Assembly: GCA_026713545.1 (NCBI GenBank)
Contig: JAPOOG010000099.1
Coordinates: 62,001-126,000, forward strand
Source of the DNA: Bryobacterales bacterium
Lineage (GTDB): Bacteria; Acidobacteriota; Terriglobia; Bryobacterales; UBA6623
DNA length: 64,000 bases
Reading direction: 5' to 3'
The position numbers and the translations under genes are program-made. Under the pieces are notes generated by a model, which was not told the origin of the DNA, searched no databases, and saw only the letters and a list, made by a program, of their open reading frames with translations. Of the stretch, positions 46,448-56,215 are shown piece by piece (positions within the stretch are counted from its first letter, which is position 1; each line of letters starts with the position of its first letter).

Positions 46448-46882
46448 ATGGCGTACGAATACCACTATCGACGCAAGGTCTATTGGCAGGACACCGACAT
46501 GGCCGGGATCATCCACTTCACGAACTACTTCCGCTACATGGAAGAAGTGGAGATCGAGTTCCTTTCCTCTCTCGGTCTCGATCCGCTCGAGATCGCCCAC
46601 AAGCACAATGTCTGGAGGCCGCGCGTTTCCGCGCAGTGCGACTTCAAAAAGACCGTCAGCTTTGGAGATGAGATCGACATTCACATTTGGGTTGTTAAAA
46701 AGGGACGGTCCTCGATCCACTACGAACTTGCTTTCAACCACGACGGGGAAGAAGTCGCTCACGGGCGTCTTGTCATCGCCTGTGTCAGCAAGGCCCCCGA
46801 CGGCGTCATGCAGTCAACGCCGATCCCGCCGGTGATAGACGAGGCGTTGCAGGTTGCCCCGTTAGCGGAAGTATCAGAATGA
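46448..46882 (+). CDS. hot-dog acyl-CoA thioesterase (4-HBT/YbgC type)
   Basis: A 144-residue single hot-dog domain enzyme hydrolysing acyl-CoA or 4-hydroxybenzoyl-CoA-like thioesters. The motif YWQDTDMAGIIHFTNYFRYMEE contains the conserved catalytic Asp in the family's DTD-x-G-x-V/I-x-x-x-x-Y pattern. It follows the glycosyltransferase by six bases. Its partner pathway is not apparent. Confidence 0.9.
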   Translation: MAYEYHYRRKVYWQDTDMAGIIHFTNYFRYMEEVEIEFLSSLGLDPLEIAHKHNVWRPRVSAQCDFKKTVSFGDEIDIHIWVVKKGRSSIHYELAFNHDGEEVAHGRLVIACVSKAPDGVMQSTPIPPVIDEALQVAPLAEVSE

Positions 46883-47064
46883 CCCGGCCAGGCTTGTCGT
46901 GTGTGTGAACGCCTTGTTAGGTTGTCAGAGGGAGCGGCGATCATGGCGACCCGGCTGCTCATCTGGAGTACGGACGCTCTTCGAGAGCAACCCGGCGCCG
47001 CTGAGAAGACACTCGGAAAGCCCTGAGGCACGGCATTGATCCTGTCCCCGGAACTGATCGGTCG

Positions 47065-47757
47065 ATGACAGCAGCGCACTTGGTCGTAAGAGATTTCCGC
47101 AAGGAGTATCCCACTCCCGGCGAGCCACTCGTCGTCATTGGCGGCGTCTCGTTCGAGTTGAAGCGCGGTGATGCCCTTGCGATCATGGGGCCCTCGGGCT
47201 CGGGCAAGAGCACTCTACTCTACATGCTCGGGACACTCGAGACTCCCACGGCCGGCTCCCTGTCGGTCGGATCCCAGGACCCTTTCGCGCTCGACGAAAC
47301 GGACTTGGCGTCGTTCCGCAATGAACAAGTCGGTTTCATCTTCCAGGAGCATCACCTGTTACCGCAGTGCACGGCTCTCGAGAACGTGCTGATCCCGACG
47401 ATGGCGCCCAGTTCGGTGCAAAGTCCGGCTGAGTCCAAGCAGCGGGCGCTCAAGCTGCTGGATCGCGTTGGGTTGAGCGGTCGCATGGAGCACCGCCCTG
47501 CGGAGTTGTCCGGCGGCGAGCGTCAACGCGTCGCTATCGCTCGGGCGCTGGTCAACAAGGCCCCGCTGATTCTTGCCGACGAGCCGACAGGCAATCTCGA
47601 TCGCCACACGGCCGAAGCCGTCGCGGACTTGCTGCTCGAGCTCCACGGGGAGGAGAACACCATCCTCATTACCGTGACCCACAGTCTCGACCTGGCGCGG
47701 CAGTTTCCCCAACGCGCCGAACTTTCCGACGGCAAGCTGGTGTTCGCGGTGAACTGA
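47065..47757 (+). CDS. ABC transporter ATPase, LolD/MacB-like, without permease
   Basis: A 230-residue ATP-binding subunit. Walker A GPSGSGKS, Q-loop FIFQEHHLLPQ, signature LSGGERQ, Walker B LILADEPTGNLD and the switch His (VTHS) are intact. The sequence resembles LolD-type ATPases for lipoprotein release or export. No permease gene is beside it; the neighbours are a thioesterase upstream and a convergent aldolase, so the membrane partner must be elsewhere. Confidence 0.9.
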   Translation: MTAAHLVVRDFRKEYPTPGEPLVVIGGVSFELKRGDALAIMGPSGSGKSTLLYMLGTLETPTAGSLSVGSQDPFALDETDLASFRNEQVGFIFQEHHLLPQCTALENVLIPTMAPSSVQSPAESKQRALKLLDRVGLSGRMEHRPAELSGGERQRVAIARALVNKAPLILADEPTGNLDRHTAEAVADLLLELHGEENTILITVTHSLDLARQFPQRAELSDGKLVFAVN

Positions 47758-47854
47758 GACCGCACCTGCTGCCACCGACTGCCCCGGCGTCCCGTCGCAT
47801 CACCGTCAACTCTGTCTGTCCCTGCTGGACCGGCACCGAGATGACGCGGTCGCC

Positions 47855-48658
47855 TCACTTATGAGAGCCGGCGGTCTGGACGGACACCTTTTCTTGGGCT
47901 TGCCGCCACTTTTTCGTGCAGGCACGAGCCGTCTCGAACATGAATTCAACGTCCGATCCGATGATCGGCAGCGTTACGCCTTTAGAAACCAGAGAGTCAA
48001 CGTTGTCCCAGGTCACGCAGGCCCCGACGACCAGATCTCCGGAGCGGGCCGCGTCGATCACCTGATCTACGGTTGCATCCAGCCTCGGATTGGCTTGGCC
48101 GGGCAGAATCCCCATCGATTGGGAGAGGTCGAATGCGCCGACAAAGATGCCGTCCAGTCCGGGTGTGCTCAGGAGGTGGGGAAGGTTGTCGACCGCCTGC
48201 CTGTCCTCGATTTGCACGATCGTCAGGATCTGTTCGTTCGCTTGACTCAGGTACTCGTCCCAGCGAGTTCCGTAGGACGTTGCGCGCAAGGCCCCGATGC
48301 CCCGCTTGCCCAGCGGCGCGTACTTGGTGTGCGTGACGGCCCACTGCGCTTCCTCGGGAGTGTTGATTTGGGGGATGATCACGCCCATCGCACCCGCATC
48401 GAGCGATACTTTGATCGAGTCGATATCACCCACCTTGGTGCGCACGATCGGGGCGCATTCGTAACGATCGACGGCCATGATGATGTTGCGCAATGACTCC
48501 GGGCCGATGTGACTGTGCTCCACGTCGATCAGCAGCCAATCGAACCCGGCCTGCGCCATCATTTCGGCCGAGCAAGGATCGGTGAACCAGATCCAGGTCC
48601 CGAGAACAGGCTCACCGGCCGCGAGTCTTTCTTTCAAGGGATTTACGAAGTCAGGCAT
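47855..48658 (-). CDS. HpcH/HpaI-family class II aldolase
   Basis: A 267-residue Mg/Mn-dependent aldolase that splits 2-oxo-4-hydroxy acids to pyruvate and an aldehyde. Family blocks are FDWLLIDVEHSHIGPE, IVRTKVGD, VIIPQINTPEEAQWAV, YAPLGKRG, VQIEDRQAVDNL (with the metal-ligand Glu) and DGIFVGAFDLSQSMG. It lies 142 bases downstream of a phosphotriesterase-family hydrolase on the same strand. A lactonase followed by an aldolase would fit degradation of a sugar lactone or hydroxy-oxo acid (inference). Confidence 0.9.
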   Translation of the reverse strand: MPDFVNPLKERLAAGEPVLGTWIWFTDPCSAEMMAQAGFDWLLIDVEHSHIGPESLRNIIMAVDRYECAPIVRTKVGDIDSIKVSLDAGAMGVIIPQINTPEEAQWAVTHTKYAPLGKRGIGALRATSYGTRWDEYLSQANEQILTIVQIEDRQAVDNLPHLLSTPGLDGIFVGAFDLSQSMGILPGQANPRLDATVDQVIDAARSGDLVVGACVTWDNVDSLVSKGVTLPIIGSDVEFMFETARACTKKWRQAQEKVSVQTAGSHK

Positions 48659-48800
48659 GTCGTGTCAGCTCCCGCGAGCGCAAAAACGGCTTGTGGTTCG
48701 ACCAACTGTGTCGACACCTCGCCGCCGGGAAGGCACGGTGCGTTGCGCCGAAAGACCTTGGCGGATCGAGCTCGCACCGGCCGCGGCATGAGATTCCTGG

Positions 48801-49850
48801 TCACTGCATCGTCAGAAAACGTCTGGGATTCTCGACCAGGATCTTGTCGAGATCATCGTCGGGGACGTCTTGCGCCTTCAGACGAGGGACGATGTTTTCG
48901 AGAACATGACCGTAACCATACCCGCCGTACGCGGCCAGGTCCGATTTGAAGCTGCAGTCTTGTGCGACGTAGATCTGGCCGACGTACCCCTGCTGCACCA
49001 GCTCGGAGATGACGTTCACTCGAATGTCATCCGAAGGGTGATGGCGGCCCGCGTATGCGAAGTAGATGTCCCGGCCGAAAGAATCGAAGCTGAGGTTGCA
49101 TCCGCGGTCGGCCAGCCTGCGATAGAGGTCGATCTCGTCACGGTTCCTGTTTTCGATGTGGCTCATCATGACGCGGCTGGGGTCGACTCCCTCCGCCTCG
49201 AGAATGTCCAGTATCGTTGGCGGTGAGTCGACACTGTGACCGGGGTGAATCGAGATGGGCGCCCCGGTTTCCCGATGCGCCTGCGCTGATGCTCGGATGC
49301 ACTTCTCTTCATTCGGATGAAGCGGCCAACACGCCCCGATCTCGCCGATCAGGCCGGACTGAATGCCGCTGCCGTCGATGCCCTCGGTCACGTTGCGGAT
49401 GATTTCGGCACGGATATCCTCAATGGTCTTGTCGTCCATATCCGGAGGGTGCGAAGGATGAATGTAATAGCCGTTGCCGGCAACGATCCGGACGCCGGTG
49501 CGAGCGGAGACCCGCGCCAGCCCTTGCGGGTTTGGAGCGATGCCTCGAATGGTCTGGTCCACCAGGGCTGAGCCGCCGAGGTTCTGAAACTTCCCCACTT
49601 CGGCTTCCACGACGCCGGCATCGTCCATCACCAGGTTGGGCCGTGAGCTCATGATGTTCTGCCGTACCCAGCCCAGATTCGACAACTGCAGCGGCTTGTC
49701 GGCAAGACTCTTGCCGCGCTCATCTTCCGGCGGACGGAAGTAGCAGCTCAGGTCGAAGAAAAGGTGCTCGTGAATGAGGGTCTTGCCCAGATCTCCCGGT
49801 TCGATCGGACCGGTTACGGTCAGGATCTTGCCTTGTGTATCCGTCGCCAT
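48801..49850 (-). CDS. phosphotriesterase-family metallohydrolase
   Basis: A 349-residue binuclear metal hydrolase of the PTE family. Metal ligands are HEH (27, 29), His202 (SIHPGH), His231 (SHIEN) and Asp298 (VAQDCS). The bridging position is Glu170 (GEIG) in place of the carbamylated Lys of true phosphotriesterase, as in E. coli Php-like members. Most such enzymes are lactonases or esterases rather than organophosphate hydrolases. It precedes the HpaI-type aldolase on the same strand and is divergent from the OYE-type flavoenzyme. Confidence 0.9.
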   Translation of the reverse strand: MATDTQGKILTVTGPIEPGDLGKTLIHEHLFFDLSCYFRPPEDERGKSLADKPLQLSNLGWVRQNIMSSRPNLVMDDAGVVEAEVGKFQNLGGSALVDQTIRGIAPNPQGLARVSARTGVRIVAGNGYYIHPSHPPDMDDKTIEDIRAEIIRNVTEGIDGSGIQSGLIGEIGACWPLHPNEEKCIRASAQAHRETGAPISIHPGHSVDSPPTILDILEAEGVDPSRVMMSHIENRNRDEIDLYRRLADRGCNLSFDSFGRDIYFAYAGRHHPSDDIRVNVISELVQQGYVGQIYVAQDCSFKSDLAAYGGYGYGHVLENIVPRLKAQDVPDDDLDKILVENPRRFLTMQ

Positions 49851-49997
49851 GGGTTGTTCAGCTAAAGCGTATCAAAGTAAAAACCGGGCTGCGCTCCGGC
49901 CGCGCGCAGGCCGCGCAGTCTGGGAGCCATGGGCGTTCTTCAGTACGCGCCAGAGAGCGCGCCGCGCCGCTCAACCTATACTGGTGACTCAACCCGT

Positions 49998-51455
49998 ATG
50001 TCCTCTTACCCTCGCGTTGCCACTTTCAAGACGGTCGAATCGTTTCGTGTGCATTTGGCGAAGCTCGGACTCAAGATCCAGTGCGAAGACATCATCGAGA
50101 CGGCGCCAGGGTCTCCGTTGGCCGCACCGATGACGGTGGACGGATTTCGGGTCGGCAATCGTTTCACGATCCATCCGATGGAGGGGTGGGACGGGGAAAC
50201 CGACGGGCGTCCGAGCGAACTGGTTCGCCGGCGCTGGCGCAACTTCGGGCGCAGCGGCGCTAAGTGGATTTGGGGTGGCGAAGCGATGGCGGTTCTGCCC
50301 GATTCGCGCGCCAACCCTAACCAGTTGATCATCAGTGGAGAGACGCAGGACGGCTTGGCGAAACTTCTCGAGGAGCTTCTCGAGACGCACCGTATCGAGT
50401 TCGGGTCGACGGATGATCTGCTCGTCGGCTTTCAACTCACGCATTCGGGCCGCTTCTCGAAACCTTTCCGCAAGGACAAGCCCGAGCCGAAAATCCTGTA
50501 CCGCCACAAGGTGCTTGACCGCAAGTTTGGCCTGGGAGACGACTATCCGGTGCTCACCGACGACGATATCCGGCGTATCATCGATCGCTTCATCGCGGCG
50601 GGCAAGATCGCCGAGGAGTGCGGAGCGATGTTTGTCGACGTGAAGCACTGCCACGGTTATCTCGGGCATGAGTTCCTCAGCAGCCACACCCGGCCGGGAC
50701 CCTACGGCGGGTCGTTCGAGAATCGAACTCGTTTCCTGCGCGAAGTCGTTCAGGGCATCCGATCAAGTACGAAGAAGATCAAGATCGCGGTCCGTATGAG
50801 CGCCTTTGATTTGATCCCGTTTCATCCCGACGCGAGCCGGCGCGAGGGAACGAAGCTCGGACCGGGCATCCCGGACCAGTTCTCGGGAGTCTACCGCTAT
50901 GGGTTCGGGGTCGACGCGGATGATCCGACGGACTACGACCTGAGCGAGACGGAGCAGTTCGTCACGCTGCTGCAGGAACTCGGGATTCGGATGCTGAACG
51001 TGAGCGGCGGCAGCCCCTACTACAACCCGCACATTCAGCGCCCGGCGCTGTTTCCACCGTCCGACGGCTATCAGCCGCCCGAAGACCCGCTTGTAGGTTG
51101 CGCCCGCCAAATCGAGGTGGCCGCAGCAATCAAGAAGCGCTTCCCCGGCATGACGGTCGTGGGCACAGCGTACTCTTATCTGCAGGAGTATCTGCCGCAC
51201 GTGGCGCAATGGACAGTGCGGACGGGACGGACGGATTCGGTGGGATTGGGTCGCGTGGTGTTGTCGTATCCGACGCTGCCGCGGGACGTTCTCGTCAGCG
51301 GCTCGCTGGAAACGAAACGGGTCTGCCGTACGTTCAGCGACTGCACGACGGGACCGCGCAACGGGATGATCTCGGGATGCTTTCCGCTTGATCCCTATTA
51401 CCGCAAGTTGCCGGCGGCGGCGGAGCTCAAGCGGGTCAAGGCGGAGTTTCGCTAG
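49998..51455 (+). CDS. old-yellow-enzyme-type NADH:flavin oxidoreductase
   Basis: A 485-residue FMN enzyme with a TIM barrel of the OYE family, expected to reduce activated C=C bonds or demethylate/oxidise substrates. Visible parts are the N-terminal GNRFTIHPMEGWD, VGFQLTHSG, FVDVKHCHGYLGHEFLS, RPGPYGGSFENRTRFLREVV and the late Val-Gly-Thr region (VVGTAYSYLQEYLPHV). It is longer than the minimal family because of an extended first 45 residues. ATG 49998 is chosen (MSSYPRV). Not obviously in an operon. Confidence 0.87.
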   Translation: MSSYPRVATFKTVESFRVHLAKLGLKIQCEDIIETAPGSPLAAPMTVDGFRVGNRFTIHPMEGWDGETDGRPSELVRRRWRNFGRSGAKWIWGGEAMAVLPDSRANPNQLIISGETQDGLAKLLEELLETHRIEFGSTDDLLVGFQLTHSGRFSKPFRKDKPEPKILYRHKVLDRKFGLGDDYPVLTDDDIRRIIDRFIAAGKIAEECGAMFVDVKHCHGYLGHEFLSSHTRPGPYGGSFENRTRFLREVVQGIRSSTKKIKIAVRMSAFDLIPFHPDASRREGTKLGPGIPDQFSGVYRYGFGVDADDPTDYDLSETEQFVTLLQELGIRMLNVSGGSPYYNPHIQRPALFPPSDGYQPPEDPLVGCARQIEVAAAIKKRFPGMTVVGTAYSYLQEYLPHVAQWTVRTGRTDSVGLGRVVLSYPTLPRDVLVSGSLETKRVCRTFSDCTTGPRNGMISGCFPLDPYYRKLPAAAELKRVKAEFR

Positions 51456-51486
51456 CGACGGCGAGTCTCGATACACGGATTCCCTC

Positions 51487-51516
51487 TTGATATGAGCCAA
51501 AACGCGGCGATACAAT
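51487..51516 (+). promoter_or_regulatory. promoter of the di-heme cytochrome gene
   Basis: TTGATA (51487-51492), an 18-base spacer and TACAAT (51511-51516). Transcription should start near 51524, with a strong AAGGAGG site before the ATG at 51573. Confidence 0.6.
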
Positions 51517-51572
51517 AACTACGCTTCAAAACGGGAAGTCTCCCTGCGGAGAAGCCTCAAAGGAGGAACGTC

Positions 51573-52649
51573 ATGCTGTCCTTTTGGCAAGAAGACCGTC
51601 CCAAGGTGACGGTGGCTTTGGCGGTATTGGTTGCGGCGCTCGGATTCGTGGGCTGCGACGTCCCAACATCCGAAGAGCCCGAACCGGAAGAGGCCGCCTT
51701 CCCGCAGCTTGAAGGTTACGCCGAGATGGAGATTCCTGAGGACAATCCAATGACCGCGGAAAAGGTTGCGCTCGGCAAGCAGCTTTACTACGACCAGCGG
51801 TTGAGCGGTGATGGTAATCGCTCCTGCTATGGCTGCCACCTCAAGGAACACGGCCTGACCGACGGCAAGCCGGTCGCCATCGGGGCGTTCGACAAGACGT
51901 TGACGCGATCGAGCCCGACGCTCTGGAATATCGGCTACCATTCGGAGCTTTATTGGGACGGCCGTTCGGGCGCACTTGAAAAACAGGTGCAAGGCGCCTG
52001 GAGCGGGGGCAACATGGGCGCATCCGGCAATGACGGCGCGCCTGGTATGGATGACATCTGCGCCAAGTTGAACGAGATCGAGGGCTACAAGGAGCAGTTC
52101 AACGCGATCTTTGGCGAGGACGCCACACCGGATAACGTAGCGAAGGCCGTCGCTTCGTTCATGCGCACGATCGTGGCTGCCGATTCGGCCTGGGTAAAAT
52201 TCCGTGCTGGGGACGACTCGGCCATCAGCGAAGAGGCGAAACGCGGTTGGACTGTGTTCAGCGAGAAGGCCAAGTGCACCAACTGCCACGACGGCCTTCT
52301 GCTGACGGATCTGCAGTACCACAATGTCGGCATCGGCATGGACGCGGAGACACCCGATGTGGGCCGCGCCAAGGTCTCTGGAGACGAAAAGGACACGGGC
52401 GCGTTCAAGACGCCGACCTTGCTCGACATCAGCAAGTCCGCGCCCTATATGCACGATGGCAGCGTGGCTACGCTCGAGGATGCCGTCGAGTTGATGTCTA
52501 CCGGAGGCAAGGCCAACGAGTGGTTGGACGAGACAAATCTGGCCGACGCCAAGAACGCGAACCTCACCGACGAGGACAAGGCGGACCTGGTGGCGTTCTT
52601 GAAGTCGCTTGACGTTGAGTACACGATTACGGAACCGATGTTGCCGTAA
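51573..52649 (+). CDS. di-heme cytochrome c peroxidase/MauG-family lipoprotein
   Basis: A 358-residue protein of the CcpA/MauG family, reducing hydrogen peroxide or oxidising a protein partner. The signal ends with lipobox FVGC (Cys28), predicting a lipoprotein. Two heme c motifs are CYGCH (85-89) and CTNCH (235-239); the expected KTPTLLDISKSAPYMHDGS block is near the end. AAAGGAGG lies just upstream of the ATG. It is monocistronic, with its own promoter, and converges with surE. Confidence 0.92.
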   Translation: MLSFWQEDRPKVTVALAVLVAALGFVGCDVPTSEEPEPEEAAFPQLEGYAEMEIPEDNPMTAEKVALGKQLYYDQRLSGDGNRSCYGCHLKEHGLTDGKPVAIGAFDKTLTRSSPTLWNIGYHSELYWDGRSGALEKQVQGAWSGGNMGASGNDGAPGMDDICAKLNEIEGYKEQFNAIFGEDATPDNVAKAVASFMRTIVAADSAWVKFRAGDDSAISEEAKRGWTVFSEKAKCTNCHDGLLLTDLQYHNVGIGMDAETPDVGRAKVSGDEKDTGAFKTPTLLDISKSAPYMHDGSVATLEDAVELMSTGGKANEWLDETNLADAKNANLTDEDKADLVAFLKSLDVEYTITEPMLP

Positions 52650-52709
52650 CCGGCGCCTCCTTGTGGGCCGCGCCTTCGAGGGTTTGGCCCATCATCCATC
52701 CCATCAAAC

Positions 52710-52735
52710 CCGCGGCTTCCGAAACCAGGCCGCGG
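52710..52735 (+). terminator. GC-rich hairpin after the di-heme cytochrome
   Basis: CCGCGGC and GCCGCGG form a perfect 7-bp stem with a 12-base loop, followed by GGCTCTTCTTTGT. It lies between the convergent cytochrome and surE genes and is a moderate terminator candidate. Confidence 0.4.
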
Positions 52736-52831
52736 CGGCTCTTCTTTGTCTGCCATGGGGGAACCGATGCCCGTGTCTCTGGACGAATGGAAGCTTGAGG
52801 CGCCATATCGTTACTCGGTGAGACTTCGGCC

Positions 52832-53533
52832 TCAGGGCACGATGTTGGTAACCTGGAGCGCCGTCACGGCGATCTTGCCACCGAAGCAGACATCCACGTC
52901 GTGGTCCTCTCGCCTAGGGCGCAAGGAGTACCGTCCGTTGTAGTGCAGCAGTTCGTTTTCTTCACGAAAGCTGAGGGGCAGGGGTGAGGGGTCGAGCGCA
53001 CAATAGACGACCTCGGGAGGCATTTCGGTGTCGCCCGGCATCGGCAAGTTCACGTTCCAGAACTGGCCGGGAAGGGAAGGCTGCGCCATCAGATCCTCGA
53101 TGAGGGGCTTGGTCCACAGAACCGCCCTTCGCCAGTCCGCTTGTTCCAAGGGCCGGTTGTGATAGTGGGAAACGGCGATCGCTTTCAGACCGTGAATTGC
53201 GGCTTCCCTTACGGCGGCGACAGTACCGGAATGGTAGACATCGACACCGAGGTTGGCTCCATCGTTGATGCCCGCCAGGACGCAGTCGAAGCCGGATTCA
53301 TGGCGATGGAGAGCCACACGCACGCAGTCGGCAGGCGTCCCCTCGACGGAATAGCGCTTGAGGTGATGTGCATTGATGCGAATCGGACTGTCGGTGGTCG
53401 TGGCGTGGCTGATGCCGGAAGCCGGCTCGAGGGGCGCCGCCACCAGGATCTCGCCAAGACCGTCCGCAACCTGCCGGAGAGCTTCCAGACCGGGCGCTTC
53501 GATGCCGTCGTCGTTGGTGAGCAGCAGTTTCAT
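52832..53533 (-). CDS. surE: SurE 5'/3'-nucleotidase
   Basis: A 233-residue survival protein that dephosphorylates nucleoside 5'/3'-monophosphates. Signature blocks are LLTNDDGIEAPG, the GTPADCV segment, and AGINDGANLGVDVYHSGTVAA. It is divergent from the acyl-CoA dehydrogenase. The usual pcm/nlpD neighbours are absent. Confidence 0.94.
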   Translation of the reverse strand: MKLLLTNDDGIEAPGLEALRQVADGLGEILVAAPLEPASGISHATTTDSPIRINAHHLKRYSVEGTPADCVRVALHRHESGFDCVLAGINDGANLGVDVYHSGTVAAVREAAIHGLKAIAVSHYHNRPLEQADWRRAVLWTKPLIEDLMAQPSLPGQFWNVNLPMPGDTEMPPEVVYCALDPSPLPLSFREENELLHYNGRYSLRPRREDHDVDVCFGGKIAVTALQVTNIVP

Positions 53534-53628
53534 GACACGATACTACGAGCATAGCCTTCGTAGCGGATCGGAGCCCGACATCGGGTGCGAGCCGAACTGA
53601 GATTGGTTGTAGAATAGGCATCCGCATT

Positions 53629-54834
53629 ATGAACCTGGAGCCCTCGCCACCGATCATTGCACTCCGGACGAAGCTGGAAGCGTTCATGGCCGAGAACGTC
53701 TATCCGAACGAGGAAACGTTCGATCGACAACTCGATGAGGTCGGTCGTTGGCGGCTTCCACCCGTGATGGAGGATCTGAAGGCGAAGGCGCGCGCGGCGG
53801 AGCTGTGGAACCTGTTCTGCTCCGATCCGGCCTACGGTCCCGGGCTGAGCAACCTCGAGTACGCACCTCTCTGCGAAGTGATGGGCCGGTCACTGATCGC
53901 ACCGGAAGTCTTCAACTGCAACGCCCCGGACGTCGGGAACATGGAGACGCTGATTCTCTATGGCACCCGGCAGCAGAAGAAGCAATGGCTTGAACCGCTT
54001 CTAAGCGGGGAGATGCGGTCGTGCTTCTTGATGACGGAACCGGACGTGGCTTCGTCCGATGCAACGAACATCCGGTCGAGCATCGTGCGTGATGGTGACG
54101 GGTACGTGCTGAACGGCCGCAAGTGGTGGACGACGGGAGCAGGGGACCCGAGGTGCATGATCGGGATCTTCATGGGCAAGACGGACCCCGACGGCCCGAA
54201 ACACAAGCAGCAGTCGATGATCCTGGCGCAGATGGACATGTCGGGAATCACGATCAAACGGCTGTTGTCGGTCTACGGTTACGACGAAGCGCCCCACGGA
54301 CATGGTGAGGTGCTCTTCGAGGATGTGCGTGTTCCGGCCGCGAATCTGTTGCTGGGAGAGGGCCGTGGATTCCAGATCGCCCAGGGCCGCTTGGGGCCGG
54401 GACGGATTCATCACTGCATGCGGCTGATCGGCATGGCCGAGCGCGCGCTGGAGATGATGTGCAAGCGCGTCAGGGAGCGGGTGGCCTTCGGCAAGCCGCT
54501 CGCCGAGCAGGGGACGATCCGGGCGGACATCGCGAACTCTCGGATCGAGATCGACCAGGCGCGGTTGTTGACACTCAAGGCGGCGCACATGATGGACACG
54601 GTGGGCGGCAAGGCGGCCCGCGCGGAGATTGCCATGATCAAGGTGGTGGCGCCCAACATGGCGTTGCGCGTTCTCGACCGGGCGATACAGGCGCACGGCG
54701 GCGGAGGCGTTTCGGCCGACTTCCCGTTGGCGGCGCTGTGGGCTCACGCCCGCACCCTGCGCTTGGCGGACGGACCGGATGAAGTTCACCGCGAAGCGGT
54801 CGCCAAACTCGAGTTGCGAAGGCAGGGCTCTTGA
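53629..54834 (+). CDS. acyl-CoA dehydrogenase (ACAD11-like)
   Basis: A 401-residue FAD enzyme catalysing alpha,beta-desaturation of an acyl-CoA. Family blocks are [59 protein letters not shown] and [16 protein letters not shown]. The sequence groups with the longer-chain ACAD10/11 type by eye. It overlaps the Nramp-like transporter gene by TTGA. TAGAAT at 53610-53615 could be its -10. Confidence 0.92.
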   Translation: MNLEPSPPIIALRTKLEAFMAENVYPNEETFDRQLDEVGRWRLPPVMEDLKAKARAAELWNLFCSDPAYGPGLSNLEYAPLCEVMGRSLIAPEVFNCNAPDVGNMETLILYGTRQQKKQWLEPLLSGEMRSCFLMTEPDVASSDATNIRSSIVRDGDGYVLNGRKWWTTGAGDPRCMIGIFMGKTDPDGPKHKQQSMILAQMDMSGITIKRLLSVYGYDEAPHGHGEVLFEDVRVPAANLLLGEGRGFQIAQGRLGPGRIHHCMRLIGMAERALEMMCKRVRERVAFGKPLAEQGTIRADIANSRIEIDQARLLTLKAAHMMDTVGGKAARAEIAMIKVVAPNMALRVLDRAIQAHGGGGVSADFPLAALWAHARTLRLADGPDEVHREAVAKLELRRQGS

Positions 54835-56198
54835 CCACGCACCAGGAGCCTTTCAACCCCTACGAACTGCGCGCGGAGAGCGTCGAAGAGCCGCCGCTGA
54901 TGCTCTCGGCGATCGCCTTGCGGGTCGGTCCCGGCATTATCCTTGCCAGCACGATCGTGGGTTCCGGAGAGCTGATCGCGACGACAGTGCTGGGCGCGGA
55001 ACACGGCTACAGCCTGCTGTGGTTGATCATCGTGAGTTGCGTCATCAAGATCGTCGTTCAGAACGAGTTGGGGCGCTATACGATCGGTACGGGCGAGACC
55101 TCGCTGGAAGCGTTCGATCGGGTACCGGGCTCGAGGCTGGGTGCTTCGTGGGTGGTTTGGGCCTGGTTTCTCTCGCTGGCGCTGGCGTTGGTCGCCGTGG
55201 GTGGGATGTTAGGCGGCATTGCCCAGGTGGTGCATCAGATCGTCCCTTCAGTCCCGATCGTGGCGTGGGTGTGGGTGATCAATATCGTGACGCTGATCGT
55301 CCTCAGCGTCGGACGCTACGAGCTGATCGAGCGGGTTTCCATGGCGATGGTCGCGGGGTTCACGTTGATGACAGTCGGCGCGGCATTCGTGTTGCTCGAC
55401 AGTCCGCAATATTTCTCTTGGGGCGCGATCGTGGAGGGGCTGTCGTTTCGGATGCCCGAGGACGGGTTCTTGAGCGCGGTCGCCGTGATGGGCCTGACGG
55501 GGGTGGGAGCGTCCGAGTTGGGCATCTACCCCTACTGGTGCCTGGAGAAGGGCTACGCGCGGTTCACCGGGCCGCGCGATGACACGCCCTCCTGGACCAG
55601 GCGCGCCCACGGGTGGATTCGTGTGCTCGGTTTCGACGTTGTGAACTCGATGGTCATTTACACATTCGCCACCATCGCGTTCTACCTGCTCGGCGCGGGC
55701 ATCCTGAACGGCATGGGGATCGTGCCGCGAGGAACGGAGATGATCGAGACCCTGTCGAACATGTATACGGCCACGCTCGGCGAATGGTCGGGCTACGTGT
55801 TTCTGATCGGCGCAGTGGCGGTGCTCTATTCGACGGTGTTCGCGGGGACGGCGGCCCGGTCGCGGATGCTGGCCGATTGGCTGGGAATCATGAAGGCGTA
55901 TGACAAGGGCAACTATGGCCTGCGTCTGCGGTTCCAGCGGCTCTTTGTCGTGGTGCTGCTGGTGGTGCCTTCGCTCTATTACATGTTTTTCCAGGAACCG
56001 GTGATGATGGTCAAGATGGCCGGCGCGGTGGAAGCCATGATGCTGCCGATCATCGGGTTTTCGACGGTGTATCTGCGGTATCGGCATCTTCCGTCATCGA
56101 TCGCACCGAAGGGCTGGATAACGCTGGCGCTTTGGGTGACCTCGGCTTTGATGGCTGTAATGATGGGGTATTCGGTGCTTCTGCGATTGGCGCCATAG
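54831..56198 (+). CDS. Nramp-related transporter lacking DPGN and MPH motifs
   Basis: A 455-residue membrane protein with about 11 hydrophobic helices, related to the Nramp divalent-metal transporter family. In helix 1 the metal-binding DPGN is replaced by [16 protein letters not shown], and helix 6 has [12 protein letters not shown] rather than an MPH motif. These changes make Mn/Fe transport unlikely; Mg2+ or a different solute is possible. The start is TTG at 54831, overlapping the dehydrogenase stop. The amidohydrolase lipoprotein follows 17 bases after its stop, so all three are one operon. Confidence 0.82.
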   Translation: MTTHQEPFNPYELRAESVEEPPLMLSAIALRVGPGIILASTIVGSGELIATTVLGAEHGYSLLWLIIVSCVIKIVVQNELGRYTIGTGETSLEAFDRVPGSRLGASWVVWAWFLSLALALVAVGGMLGGIAQVVHQIVPSVPIVAWVWVINIVTLIVLSVGRYELIERVSMAMVAGFTLMTVGAAFVLLDSPQYFSWGAIVEGLSFRMPEDGFLSAVAVMGLTGVGASELGIYPYWCLEKGYARFTGPRDDTPSWTRRAHGWIRVLGFDVVNSMVIYTFATIAFYLLGAGILNGMGIVPRGTEMIETLSNMYTATLGEWSGYVFLIGAVAVLYSTVFAGTAARSRMLADWLGIMKAYDKGNYGLRLRFQRLFVVVLLVVPSLYYMFFQEPVMMVKMAGAVEAMMLPIIGFSTVYLRYRHLPSSIAPKGWITLALWVTSALMAVMMGYSVLLRLAP

Positions 56199-56215
56199 TT
56201 TGGGAGAACCGGTTC

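Noticed and set aside
45083-46762. A 559-residue minus-strand open frame
   Set aside because: It is antisense to the clear glycosyltransferase and thioesterase genes, has arginine/histidine-heavy composition and no family motif.
48801-49850. An organophosphate-degrading phosphotriesterase
   Set aside because: The carbamylated lysine is a glutamate, as in lactonase/esterase-type homologues, so such activity should not be claimed.
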